A stretch of 64,000 bases of DNA from CAWFGW01 sp963849955 (GTDB lineage Bacteria > Bacteroidota > Bacteroidia > Cytophagales > JAAEPT01): contig CAWKJU010000009.1 in assembly GCA_963849955.1 (NCBI GenBank), positions 310,001-374,000 on the forward strand, read 5' to 3'. Of this stretch, positions 15,917 to 24,571 are shown in pieces. The notes under the pieces are model-generated. The model did not search any database, was not told where the DNA came from, and was given only the letters and a program-made list of their open reading frames with translations. The position numbers were made by a program, and so were the translations under genes. Position 1 is the stretch's first letter. Each line of letters opens with the position of its first letter.

Positions 15917-15924
15917 TATATTTG
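15917..15924 (+). promoter_or_regulatory. Possible -7 box before the His-rich lipoprotein gene
   Basis: TATATTTG fits TAnnTTTG and lies 18 bases before ATG 15943. The upstream TTTC at 15892 is only an approximate -33 element. Confidence 0.35.
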
Positions 15925-15942
15925 ATTTTCAATTCAGTAATC

Positions 15943-16359
15943 ATGAAAAAAAATACATACCTGCAGATAGTTCTAGCTTTTGGTTTATTAGTTAGTTGTT
16001 TTTCTTTCACACCAAAGACCAACACTTCAACTTCCTTATTCAGTAAAGATTCAACTGAGGTACAAGAAAATGACACTGTTTGGAATGTAGTGGTGTATGT
16101 AGAATTTGGTGTCGATACCAATGGACATATTCATGATGTAAAAGCAGAAGATCAGTTTGAATGTATGCGGTGTGATTCCACAATGATTAATGACCTTAAA
16201 AAAGAAGCTGTAGCAACAGTTGAAGCGATGCCACATTGGGATAACTTTCAACATAAAGACATAAAATACGAAATCCCAGTACATATGGTGCGTACTCACC
16301 CCCACCCTCAACACAAAACACACCATCATCAAGACAGCATACGTGTGAACAACGAATAA
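15943..16359 (+). CDS. Small lipoprotein with TonB-C-like domain and His-rich tail
   Basis: A 138-residue protein. The N-terminus MKKNTYLQIVLAFGLLVSC is a lipoprotein signal with lipobox LVSC. The mature part shows VEFGVDTNGHIHDVKAE and then LKKEAVATVEAMPHWDNF, the two ends of a Bacteroidota TonB C-terminal fold. The pair CMRCD sits between them. There is no N-terminal anchor plus proline-rich linker, so it is not a complete TonB. The last 25 residues include HPHPQHKTHHHQ, a likely metal-binding tail. I use ATG 15943 because it starts the signal peptide. Role unknown. Confidence 0.75.
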   Translation: MKKNTYLQIVLAFGLLVSCFSFTPKTNTSTSLFSKDSTEVQENDTVWNVVVYVEFGVDTNGHIHDVKAEDQFECMRCDSTMINDLKKEAVATVEAMPHWDNFQHKDIKYEIPVHMVRTHPHPQHKTHHHQDSIRVNNE

Positions 16360-16361
16360 GC

Positions 16362-17411
16362 TTACTCTTCTTCTTTATTATAAAATAATTTGAAGAACTT
16401 CATTTTGCGATCTTCATCATAGCCTTGCTCCATGTAATCATGTCCTCCATGCACATATACGTGAAACTTTTTATCAAGCTTTAAGACACTTTTGAAAAAC
16501 TTTTTTTGTGATTTCACTGCTGCTTTTGAGATATCAAACTCATCATAAATTTGAACATCATTCCGTTTGGAAAAGTTAGATTTATAATCATCAAATGCTT
16601 CAAATAAACCATTATCGGTGATTACTTCTTCACGAAATTCTTCTTTGTTAAACACCTCATGGTTATTAAAATAATCCATCGACTTTTCAATCATTTTCAA
16701 TTGATCCGTTTTAGGCACATCAAAATCATCGTTAAATACATCTTTTACAAACCCTTTACAAAGCTGCATATAGTTACCAGTATGATAAAACTGGTCTTCT
16801 TTAGGTTTTGCCTGTAAATAATCATGCATCCAATACCGAGCGGTATCTGAAGATTTATTGGTGGCATCAACTACGCACACCCGGTAGCCATTCTCCTCGT
16901 CAGAGTCAAACACCAAACATCCTTTATCCAGTTTGTTAATATTTACCCCTTGCTGTGATTCCACTACAACATCACTATACTTTTGGTACACCTTTAAAAA
17001 AGTGTCTTTAGTTTCTGATTTAAAAATCCCTATTGCATCAGCATACTCACCTCTAATCTGACAATCAGTGAAATAAACCACATAAAACTCACCACCTTTA
17101 ATATTAGGGTGTAATGAGGTTTCAAATAAATGTTTAGCGAGGTTAATCGATTGAAAATGTAATTTATCAGGGTCTTGAAATATCTCTTTACAAAAGGAGT
17201 AGACTTCATTAAACTGTAAACCGGACTCATGAGTAAATTCATATAAACCGTTTTCTTTGAATGGCTTTAAAAAATAGGTTTTCAACACATCCATAAGATC
17301 CTCATCCAACACTAAGTTTGAATTAGATAAAAACAACTCTTCTTCTTGCGTTTTGTTTCCAACAGAATGCACAACTATTTTATCTAATTCGGTCTCTTTA
17401 AAATCCAGCAT
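16362..17411 (-). CDS. NA37/NdpA-type nucleoid-associated protein
   Basis: A 349-residue protein matching the 37-kDa nucleoid-associated (NA37, YejK) family in its Bacteroidota form. It shows VVHSVGNKTQEEELFLS at residues 14-30, the GGEFYVVYFTDCQ block near 106-118, GIFKSETKDTFLKV, the characteristic KGCLVFD and ARYWMHDYL segments, and YVHGGHDYMEQGYDE near the C-terminus. Family members bind the nucleoid. In this phylum the role is not settled. It converges on the His-rich lipoprotein gene with only two bases between stops. Confidence 0.85.
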   Translation of the reverse strand: MLDFKETELDKIVVHSVGNKTQEEELFLSNSNLVLDEDLMDVLKTYFLKPFKENGLYEFTHESGLQFNEVYSFCKEIFQDPDKLHFQSINLAKHLFETSLHPNIKGGEFYVVYFTDCQIRGEYADAIGIFKSETKDTFLKVYQKYSDVVVESQQGVNINKLDKGCLVFDSDEENGYRVCVVDATNKSSDTARYWMHDYLQAKPKEDQFYHTGNYMQLCKGFVKDVFNDDFDVPKTDQLKMIEKSMDYFNNHEVFNKEEFREEVITDNGLFEAFDDYKSNFSKRNDVQIYDEFDISKAAVKSQKKFFKSVLKLDKKFHVYVHGGHDYMEQGYDEDRKMKFFKLFYNKEEE

Positions 17412-17648
17412 GGGCTTAGTAAATAATTTTTTTTAAGAAAAATATCGGATAACAAAATAAACATTTAGTTAATCTAGCTCCAAAAATTTGAATTTTAAAT
17501 CTGATTTTAATCCATCTAAAGTCATTATTATTAAAAAAATCATTTTTTATTACATCACACAACCTACTAATTACTAATACATTACGACCTCATAACACAC
17601 AACCTTTAGAAAAATAATTTCGTTACAAATAATATGTGTAACTAAAAA

Positions 17649-17655
17649 AGGAGGT
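17649..17655 (+). promoter_or_regulatory. Strong Shine-Dalgarno site
   Basis: AGGAGGT ends five bases before ATG 17661. Bacteroidota genes mostly lack such sites, and few others in this window have one, so it stands out. It supports the chosen start. Confidence 0.6.
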
Positions 17656-17660
17656 CAATC

Positions 17661-18125
17661 ATGAAAAAGTTAATTTCAGTATTTCTAGCACTCGTAGTTA
17701 TTACTGGCTACGCACACATGGATACCGTCACTGATTTATCCGCAATTGCTAAATTAAAGACCAAGTGGTTCAAACTTACCCATCACGGTTCTGGGCTTAA
17801 AATAGAAAAAGATTGCAACGCTAACCCTGAAGTCATTCACATCACCAAAGAAGGTGACCAATTTTTTTTAGTCCATTCCATGGGTGTTGAATCAGAATCG
17901 TTTAAAATTACTAAGTGTGTGATGAGGCCTACCAATAACAGTGTTGAGCAAACATTGGATCTGGAGCTACTGCACCCTGTAACTGGTCAAACATATCAGG
18001 TTATGGTGAAATACTCAATGAATCAAACGATGTGGAAAGGATTAACTAGTCCAAATTCTACTCACCTTTTCACAAGTGAAGAAGCAACTGATTCGTTTGA
18101 TAGTATTATTAAAACTTGTGAATAA
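17661..18125 (+). CDS. Small secreted protein of unknown function
   Basis: A 154-residue protein with a clear signal peptide (MKKLISVFLALVVITGYAHM). No lipobox cysteine follows. The mature part has two Cys (GLKIEKDCNAN and ITKCVMRP) that could form a disulfide, and a third near the C-terminus (IIKTCE). I do not recognise a domain. A strong Shine-Dalgarno site precedes it and a 14-bp stem terminator follows, so it is a well-bounded single gene. The 249 bases upstream hold no other gene. Confidence 0.75.
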   Translation: MKKLISVFLALVVITGYAHMDTVTDLSAIAKLKTKWFKLTHHGSGLKIEKDCNANPEVIHITKEGDQFFLVHSMGVESESFKITKCVMRPTNNSVEQTLDLELLHPVTGQTYQVMVKYSMNQTMWKGLTSPNSTHLFTSEEATDSFDSIIKTCE

Positions 18126-18142
18126 TCTTTTTTTAAAAAGGA

Positions 18143-18176
18143 ACTGCGTTGAAAATTGGGGGATTTTCAACGCAGT
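18143..18176. terminator. Shared terminator between convergent genes
   Basis: A perfect 14-bp stem (18143-18156 with 18163-18176) with a 6-base loop, followed on the plus strand by ATTTTTTATG and on the minus strand by TCCTTTTTAAAAAAAG. It can serve both the secreted-protein gene and the convergent gene at 18182. Confidence 0.8.
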
Positions 18177-18181
18177 ATTTT

Positions 18182-18589
18182 TTATGCTTGCCACATTTGT
18201 TTCACAATCTCCTGATTAATTAAAAGCACAAACCGTGACGGGTTTGGAATCAATGCCAGTCGAATGTCTACTCCCTGATCCAAATAATCTTCTATATCAA
18301 TAGTGACACCCGGGTCATCACCTAATTCAACCTGTTTACCCTCTCCTTCTAACATTTGCGGTAAGTAGGAAGTGGGTAATAAAACTTCAGAATCAGACTT
18401 TAATTCATTCAATATATCACCTACTATTTCCTCTAGTGAATCACCATATTTGTCTACAAAATCGTCCTCAAGGTCATGCAACTCATCCTCCACTTCATCA
18501 TACTTCTCATCACTGTAAGACAGTTTTGTGAGTTTTGTTCTTAATACAAGAATTTCATTGAGTGTTTTGTCCAGTTCTTTAAAATCCAT
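18182..18589 (-). CDS. Acidic conserved-looking hypothetical protein
   Basis: A 135-residue acidic cytosolic protein. The first 65 residues are a predicted helical hairpin rich in Glu/Asp (DEKYDEVEDELHDLEDDFVDKYG). The second half is more beta-like (VTIDIEDYLDQGVDIRLALIPNPSRFVLLIN). I recall similar uncharacterised proteins in Bacteroidota but know no function. It diverges from the phosphosugar mutase gene (102 bases between starts) and shares a terminator with the secreted-protein gene. Confidence 0.75.
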   Translation of the reverse strand: MDFKELDKTLNEILVLRTKLTKLSYSDEKYDEVEDELHDLEDDFVDKYGDSLEEIVGDILNELKSDSEVLLPTSYLPQMLEGEGKQVELGDDPGVTIDIEDYLDQGVDIRLALIPNPSRFVLLINQEIVKQMWQA

Positions 18590-18691
18590 TAATCGTTTTT
18601 TTTCTACAAATTAAGAGCTTTTCCGTTAAAAAGCTTTCCAAAAAAGCGGAAAATAAAGTACATTTCATGAATAATTAAGTTGAGAAACAGA

Positions 18692-20422
18692 ATGGAAGCA
18701 GTAGTAAAAGATAAAATTGAAAACTGGTTATCAGGCGCCTATGATAAGGAAACTAAAGACATTATTAGTAAACTTTTAGCCGAAAAAAAAGAAGAAGAGT
18801 TAACCGACTCTTTTTATAAAGAATTAGAATTTGGCACAGGTGGGCTTCGAGGTATTATGGGAGTTGGATCCAACCGGGTCAACAAATACACCATTGGAAG
18901 CGCGACTCAAGGTTTAGCAAATTATTTAATTCAATGTTATCCTAACGAAGAGATTAGTATAGCTATAGCGTATGACAGCAGAAATAACAGTGCTTACTTT
19001 GCTCAAATCACTGCAGATGTGTTTTCAGCAAACGGCATAAAAGTCTACCTTTTTGAGGACTTAAGACCAACTCCTGAGTTGTCTTTCGCAATTCGTTATT
19101 TTGGATGTAAAAGTGGTATCGTTTTAACAGCCTCACATAATCCAAAGGAATACAATGGTTACAAAGCCTATTGGAAGGATGGTGCACAAATGATAGCTCC
19201 GCATGATGCTAATGTGATTAAAGAAGTAAGAAAGATTGATACGATTACGAAAGTTAATTTCGAAGCAAACCCTAACCTCATTCAAAAAATTGGTAAAGAA
19301 GTGGATGACGCTTACCTCGCAGAAATAAAAAAACTAACCGTTTCTCCCGATGCTATTGCTCGTCAAGCTGACTTAAAAATAGTATTCTCCCCTATTCACG
19401 GCACTGGTATTACTTGTGTGCCGCAAATCCTTAAAAGTTTCGGATTTAATAATGTACACGTTGTTGAAGAACAAGCTACTCCTGACGGCAACTTTCCAAC
19501 GGTAGTTTATCCTAATCCAGAAGAAGCTGAAGCACTAAGTTTGGCGTTAAAAAAAGGAAAAGAAATTGATGCTGACTTAATAATGGCAACGGATCCTGAT
19601 GCTGACCGCGTTGGGATAGCGGTTAAAAACCATAAAGGGGAATTCCAGCTTTTAAATGGTAACCAAACAGGGAGTTTGTTAGTGTATTATATGCTACAAG
19701 CATGGAAACAAAAAAACAAATTGACCGGCAACGAGTTTATCGTTAAAACAATAGTAACCTCAGAGTTAATTAAAGCAATTGCTGACAAGCTAGATGTTGA
19801 ATGTTATGATACCTTAACCGGTTTTAAGTTTATCGCTGGCTTAATTCGTGAATTTGAAGGCAAAAAACAATTTATATGTGGAGGTGAAGAAAGCTACGGG
19901 TACCTTGTTGGAGATTCAGTAAGAGATAAGGATGCAATTGCTTCCTGTGCCTTTATTGCAGAAATGGTTGCATATGCCAAAGATCAGGGCAAATCTATTT
20001 TTGATTTATTACTTGATATTTATGTCGAGTATGGTTTTTACAAAGAATCGCTAATTTCAATTACTAAGAAAGGTAAAGCTGGTGCTGAGGAGATCAAACA
20101 AATGATGACCAGCTTTAGAGAAAACCCTCCAAAAACAGTTGCCGGGTCAAAATTAGTTTTGGTTAAGGATTATTTAAACCAAGTGGAAACCAACCTCACA
20201 AATGGGGAGAAAAAACCTATTGATTTACCTAAATCGGATGTATTACAGTTTTTTACTGAAGATGGAAGTAAAATATCCGCTCGACCTTCAGGTACTGAAC
20301 CTAAAATCAAATTTTACTTTGGCGTAAAAGAAACGTTACTGTCAAAAGCTGACTATGACAAAGTAAATGAGCTTCTCGATCAGAAATTGCAGTCAATTAT
20401 AAAAGACTTAAACATTCAATAA
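18692..20422 (+). CDS. Phospho-sugar mutase (PgcA-type phosphoglucomutase)
   Basis: A 576-residue alpha-D-phosphohexomutase interconverting hexose 1- and 6-phosphates, feeding glycogen, trehalose and cell-wall sugar pools. Key segments are FGTGGLRGIMG, the phosphoserine loop LTASHNPKEYNGYK (about residues 147-160), the metal loop ATDPDADRVGIA, the sugar loop GGEESYG and the phosphate-binding RPSGTEPKIKFYF. Length fits the phosphoglucomutase/phosphopentomutase group. ATG 18692 is preferred; a TTG four codons earlier is also in frame. A strong bidirectional terminator follows. Confidence 0.93.
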   Translation: MEAVVKDKIENWLSGAYDKETKDIISKLLAEKKEEELTDSFYKELEFGTGGLRGIMGVGSNRVNKYTIGSATQGLANYLIQCYPNEEISIAIAYDSRNNSAYFAQITADVFSANGIKVYLFEDLRPTPELSFAIRYFGCKSGIVLTASHNPKEYNGYKAYWKDGAQMIAPHDANVIKEVRKIDTITKVNFEANPNLIQKIGKEVDDAYLAEIKKLTVSPDAIARQADLKIVFSPIHGTGITCVPQILKSFGFNNVHVVEEQATPDGNFPTVVYPNPEEAEALSLALKKGKEIDADLIMATDPDADRVGIAVKNHKGEFQLLNGNQTGSLLVYYMLQAWKQKNKLTGNEFIVKTIVTSELIKAIADKLDVECYDTLTGFKFIAGLIREFEGKKQFICGGEESYGYLVGDSVRDKDAIASCAFIAEMVAYAKDQGKSIFDLLLDIYVEYGFYKESLISITKKGKAGAEEIKQMMTSFRENPPKTVAGSKLVLVKDYLNQVETNLTNGEKKPIDLPKSDVLQFFTEDGSKISARPSGTEPKIKFYFGVKETLLSKADYDKVNELLDQKLQSIIKDLNIQ

Positions 20423-20424
20423 AT

Positions 20425-20458
20425 AAAAAAAGCCAAGATTTAAATCTTGGCTTTTTTT
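20425..20458. terminator. Bidirectional terminator
   Basis: Seven A, AGCCAAGATTTAAATCTTGGCT and seven T form a long A/T-flanked hairpin. It closes the mutase gene and overlaps the stop of the convergent carboxypeptidase gene. Confidence 0.85.
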
Positions 20459-21212
20459 ATTCCCCTAATAATTGTGTGTTTATCCCTAACACATGTGACT
20501 CCAGATAATCATTAATAAAACCATTCGAAATTGAGTCTTTACCAGAAATCGTCATTTCATTAAAAAACTTCTTTAAATCAATTTCTAAATAATCCTTCAG
20601 CATGACTGTTGCTAGCGGCTTATAACTCCAATGCCATGGCTCAAACTTAAATCCATTTCTATTTTCATCGTTTGTATATGCTTGATAAAAACCAAAAGCA
20701 TTGGCATTCAAGAGCATCCAATCGTATAATTTCGAATACACACCACCCGATAAATAATGTCTTTCTAAAAAAGGATCAGATGGCATTGACTGTTTTAAAT
20801 CAACAATATCTAAATCTGTACCCCAGTGATGCCTGCTGGTTCCTGGAATAGTGGAGTATTCAATAATTTTTTTTATCACTTGTTTGTCAGAATAACCATG
20901 TGAAGAAAAGGATTTGAACTTCCGCTCCCAAATAGCTAGCTGGCGGTTATAACTTCTATAACTCGACTGTGAATAAATATCAATTCCATCTTTTGCTGCT
21001 GCCTCACACATCAACTCAAAGGCATCTCCTGCATCTTTTCTTAAAACGTATCTTCCCTTCACTAAATCTGAAGGCTCATTTATTCCAACTAAAATTTTTT
21101 CATCCTCATTTAATAGAGGCTCAGAAAAAATTGAATGCGGAATTAAAAATGTCCCGCCCAAAAATAAACCTGATTTAATTAAAAATTCTCTTCTAGTTGT
21201 TTTAAATCCCAT
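20457..21212 (-). CDS. Tat-exported M15 D-alanyl-D-alanine carboxypeptidase
   Basis: A 251-residue peptidase of the M15B/VanY type, trimming the terminal D-Ala of peptidoglycan stem peptides. The N-terminus TTRREFLIKSGLFLGGTF is a twin-arginine (Tat) signal. The zinc site is SRHHWGTDLD, giving Ser126, His128, Gly131 and Asp135, together with PWHWSY near residue 200. SQSSYRSYNRQ is the usual substrate-side block. The start overlaps the end of the menC-like gene by 34 bases; the Tat signal fixes this start. It is probably translated together with that gene, though the two functions are unrelated. Confidence 0.88.
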   Translation of the reverse strand: MGFKTTRREFLIKSGLFLGGTFLIPHSIFSEPLLNEDEKILVGINEPSDLVKGRYVLRKDAGDAFELMCEAAAKDGIDIYSQSSYRSYNRQLAIWERKFKSFSSHGYSDKQVIKKIIEYSTIPGTSRHHWGTDLDIVDLKQSMPSDPFLERHYLSGGVYSKLYDWMLLNANAFGFYQAYTNDENRNGFKFEPWHWSYKPLATVMLKDYLEIDLKKFFNEMTISGKDSISNGFINDYLESHVLGINTQLLGE

Positions 21213-22279
21213 ACACCTGTAGTTAAGTTATAATGCAACCTTTCTCCCTGTAACGAAAGAGGCGATGTAAGGTTATTGTTATAAAGTTTACCTGTCCCTA
21301 AACCTTGAGGCATTACATTATTAAATTGAGCTATATATTGGCTAATAGCCGCTAAACCAACATTTGACTCTAAAGCAGAAGTAACCCACCAAGCAATATT
21401 TAATTCTTGTGCTGTTGTAATCCACTCATCTGTTTCTTTAAATCCGCCCAATAAGGTGGGTTTCAGAATAATATATTGAGGTAATATTTTCTCTAAAATT
21501 CTTCTTTTTTCAACTAAGTCAAATCCTCCAATTAACTCTTCATCTAAAGCAACAGGTAATGGCGATTGCCTACATAGTTGTGCCATTTCTTCCACTTGCC
21601 CCGCTCTGATAGGCTGTTCAATTGAATGAATATTAAATTCAGATAAGACAGTTAATTTTTCAAGTGCTTCATCGATGTTAAAAGCACCATTAGCATCTAC
21701 CCTCAACTCTAAATCATTGAGGGTATATCGATCACGGATTGACTGGAGTATGGAGCATTCTTGAACAAAATCTATTGCTCCAATTTTAAGTTTAAGACAT
21801 TTAAACCCTTCATCCAGTTTTGTCTCTATTTGCTTAAGCATAAACTCCTTGTCACCCATCCAAATTAATCCATTGATCAGTATAGACCGGTGGCCCCTCG
21901 AAAAATCATTATCAAAATATATTCGTTGACTACCATTTAAATAATCCAGCAAAGCTGATTCTAATGCCAATCTAATGGAAGGGAATTTATTTGGAATTAC
22001 AGTCGACACATATTCAAAAACTGTTTCAGTAGTTAAATTACTGGGGAGTTCAAGTTGTCTTAATAAATCAGAAGCTAAAGCCAAAAATTCAGGGTAATCA
22101 TCTACACTAAGCTTAGGAAGTGGACCTGCCTCTCCGATTCCTAAAACATTTTTATCGTGATCTTTTAACACTAAAAAATAACTGACTTTTTCAGTGAGCA
22201 CACCTCGAGAGGTTCCAGCGTTAAATTTAAACCGTAATTTATGCGGAATTAATTGAATGGATATTTTCAGACTTGACAA
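21179..22279 (-). CDS. menC: o-Succinylbenzoate synthase-like enolase superfamily enzyme
   Basis: A 366-residue enolase-superfamily protein with an N-terminal capping domain and a TIM barrel. Catalytic elements are Lys163/Lys165 (LKLKIG), metal ligands Asp195 (VDANGAF), Glu221 (IEQPI) and Asp246 (ALDEEL), and a second-strand LKPTLLGG lysine. These match OSBS, which dehydrates SHCHC to o-succinylbenzoate in menaquinone synthesis. Dipeptide epimerases share the fold, so the name is likely, not certain. No other men genes are in the window. It lies 15 bases downstream of the PorE-like gene and overlaps the carboxypeptidase. Confidence 0.8.
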   Translation of the reverse strand: MSSLKISIQLIPHKLRFKFNAGTSRGVLTEKVSYFLVLKDHDKNVLGIGEAGPLPKLSVDDYPEFLALASDLLRQLELPSNLTTETVFEYVSTVIPNKFPSIRLALESALLDYLNGSQRIYFDNDFSRGHRSILINGLIWMGDKEFMLKQIETKLDEGFKCLKLKIGAIDFVQECSILQSIRDRYTLNDLELRVDANGAFNIDEALEKLTVLSEFNIHSIEQPIRAGQVEEMAQLCRQSPLPVALDEELIGGFDLVEKRRILEKILPQYIILKPTLLGGFKETDEWITTAQELNIAWWVTSALESNVGLAAISQYIAQFNNVMPQGLGTGKLYNNNLTSPLSLQGERLHYNLTTGVWDLKQLEENF

Positions 22280-22294
22280 TGTTTAATAAGGGAA

Positions 22295-24460
22295 TTATTT
22301 TAAAATTTTAAACTCTGTCCTGCGATTAAGTTCTCTCCCCTCTTCTTCATCATCGTTACTGGCAATTGGTTGTTCTTCTCCATATCCAACAGCAGTTAGT
22401 CTAGCTTTTGGAATTCCCTGGCTGACCAAATAATCCACTACTGCTTGTGCTCTTTTTTGTGACAATGATTTATTATACGAATCATTACCAATGTTATCAG
22501 TGTAACCTCCAATCTCAACGCTAACATCTGACTTTGATGACATCAAACATGCTAATTTATCTAATTCATCATAAGATGATTTTTGTAAAGTTGTTTCATT
22601 AAAATTAAAATAAACATGATGTAAAACCCGCTTACAACCCGTTTCTATATCATCCATTTTAAAGTGATTTTTCGCATCTTTTACAGACTGTTCATCGGTT
22701 TTAACCGTGTTATTGGCTTCTGGGGTTGTTTTATCTGAAACAAAATTCGAAGTAGAGACCTTAGTCGTTTGTGTTTGAGAAGATGATGGTTCACTCCTTG
22801 TTTCTTCCTCATCTTCAAACTCATCAGCAACTTCTTCTGCGTCTCCCTCATCTTCAGCTGCATCAATAGCTACAATTTCTTCATCTTCGGGGACAGCAGA
22901 TTTCACATTAGAAGAAATCAGCTCAGGTGCTACGGCATTTAATTCGATGTCAAAAACATAATCCAACGGATCTTTCTCTTTTAAAATCGGAACCAGGTAT
23001 TCAAAAGTTCCTAATGTTTGACCATCCTTGTCTTCAATAATTACTGAATAACTTTTACCCGATAATATATTCACAATATATTTACCCGTTTCCTTGGTTA
23101 CATCTGAAGCCATTTCCTCCTCTTCTCCATCAGCAATAAACTTTATGTTTAAATCAGCTACAGCCTTTTTGGTATTTTGATCTTTTACCATACCTGTTAT
23201 ATGAACATTAGGGGTGAATTGAACTTTGTAAATATCTTTTTCACCTAACCCATCACGTCTATAGGAAGAGAAATAACCACTCCAATTGTCTTCATTTGAG
23301 TAATAAAAATAAATATCGTCACTAGGTGTGTTTAGAGGATATCCCAGATTCACTGGTTTCGACCACGAATTTGTTGATTCATCATAAAAAGACTTAAAGA
23401 CATCAAAGCCACCCATGCTCGTGTGGCCATTTGAGCTAAAGAACAGCGTTTTACCATCTGTAGATATAAATGGAGAGGTTTCATCATATTCCGAATTGAT
23501 ATTACTACCTAAACTTTTAGGTGTTGACCATCCATTGGCTGTTTTCGTTACTACAAACAAATCAGAATTATCATGGTTTGTAGAATTAAAGTTGGATGAA
23601 TAAATCATCATATCACCAGTTTTATTAACATAGGCATCAATTTCTGGCCAAACAGTGTTAACAGACTCCATAGGTACGGGATCAGTCCAATTTCCATTGA
23701 CCAAATCAGAATGGTACAAATCACCTGCGCCTGTGTTTCTGTATAACAATAGCTTAGTGTCGTTATCATATAACTGAACGGTTGCATCATGACCGTCCAA
23801 ATTATGCTCAAAATGTTTTGGTTTTAACCATTTACCATTTTCATCGCGAGTGGAGATAAGAACTTCTTCTGAAAAATTACCGCTTTCACTTTCACCATCC
23901 TCAGTATATTTTCGAGCGGTAATCATCATAGTATTACCGTCCTGAGTAATTACAGGGCTATGTTCATCTGTTGCCGTATTAATTGGCGCACCAACATTAT
24001 CAATTCGATAGAAACTTCTTTTACCTACAAACTCTTTTGCATACCCACATTCAAGAATAAACTTATTAATATCATTAGTACGAGGATCGTTTTTAGAAAT
24101 AGTCTCTAAATATTTGGTGTAATATGCTATTGCTTTATCAAACTTATAATTAAGGTGATAAGCTCTTCCTAACCAATAATCTTGATGTTTGTCAATGTTT
24201 TCATCTATCGAAATGGCCTTTTCCATTTGCTCTAAAGCCTCAGGATGACGATAAGAACCTAAATATGCTTTTCCAAGATTAAAAAGTGCTTCACTATTTT
24301 CTGGTTCCTCTTTTAAAACCAACCGATAATCATTAGCGGCTTTTCTGTAATGCTCATACTCTAAATGATTGTTACCTTCTTTCAAAAACTTTTTGGTGTC
24401 CTGTCCTTGACTTACAACAACTATTAAAACTGCTATAAATGCAAAAATTACTCTTTTCAT
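22295..24460 (-). CDS. PorE-like TPR/propeller/CRD/OmpA protein
   Basis: A 721-residue exported protein (signal peptide MKRVIFAFIAVLIVVVSQG). The order of domains is TPR repeats (about 25-130), a PD40/WD40-like beta-propeller (about 160-415), a carboxypeptidase regulatory-like fold (about 425-500), a strongly acidic low-complexity linker (about 520-560), and a C-terminal OmpA peptidoglycan-binding domain (about 605-721, ending GYGEEQPIASNDDEEEGRELNRR). This is the architecture described for PorE, a T9SS component that links the outer-membrane machinery to peptidoglycan. Other TPR/PD40/OmpA proteins share it, so orthology is likely but not proven. Confidence 0.85.
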   Translation of the reverse strand: MKRVIFAFIAVLIVVVSQGQDTKKFLKEGNNHLEYEHYRKAANDYRLVLKEEPENSEALFNLGKAYLGSYRHPEALEQMEKAISIDENIDKHQDYWLGRAYHLNYKFDKAIAYYTKYLETISKNDPRTNDINKFILECGYAKEFVGKRSFYRIDNVGAPINTATDEHSPVITQDGNTMMITARKYTEDGESESGNFSEEVLISTRDENGKWLKPKHFEHNLDGHDATVQLYDNDTKLLLYRNTGAGDLYHSDLVNGNWTDPVPMESVNTVWPEIDAYVNKTGDMMIYSSNFNSTNHDNSDLFVVTKTANGWSTPKSLGSNINSEYDETSPFISTDGKTLFFSSNGHTSMGGFDVFKSFYDESTNSWSKPVNLGYPLNTPSDDIYFYYSNEDNWSGYFSSYRRDGLGEKDIYKVQFTPNVHITGMVKDQNTKKAVADLNIKFIADGEEEEMASDVTKETGKYIVNILSGKSYSVIIEDKDGQTLGTFEYLVPILKEKDPLDYVFDIELNAVAPELISSNVKSAVPEDEEIVAIDAAEDEGDAEEVADEFEDEEETRSEPSSSQTQTTKVSTSNFVSDKTTPEANNTVKTDEQSVKDAKNHFKMDDIETGCKRVLHHVYFNFNETTLQKSSYDELDKLACLMSSKSDVSVEIGGYTDNIGNDSYNKSLSQKRAQAVVDYLVSQGIPKARLTAVGYGEEQPIASNDDEEEGRELNRRTEFKILK

Positions 24461-24571
24461 AAATTCTTAAAATAAGATAGAATCAACTTGAACGATACAA
24501 ACTACAAAATTTAACACAATTAAGGATACGAAAATGTTCAAAACCGGTTCACCAGTAATTTCACTTCGCAA

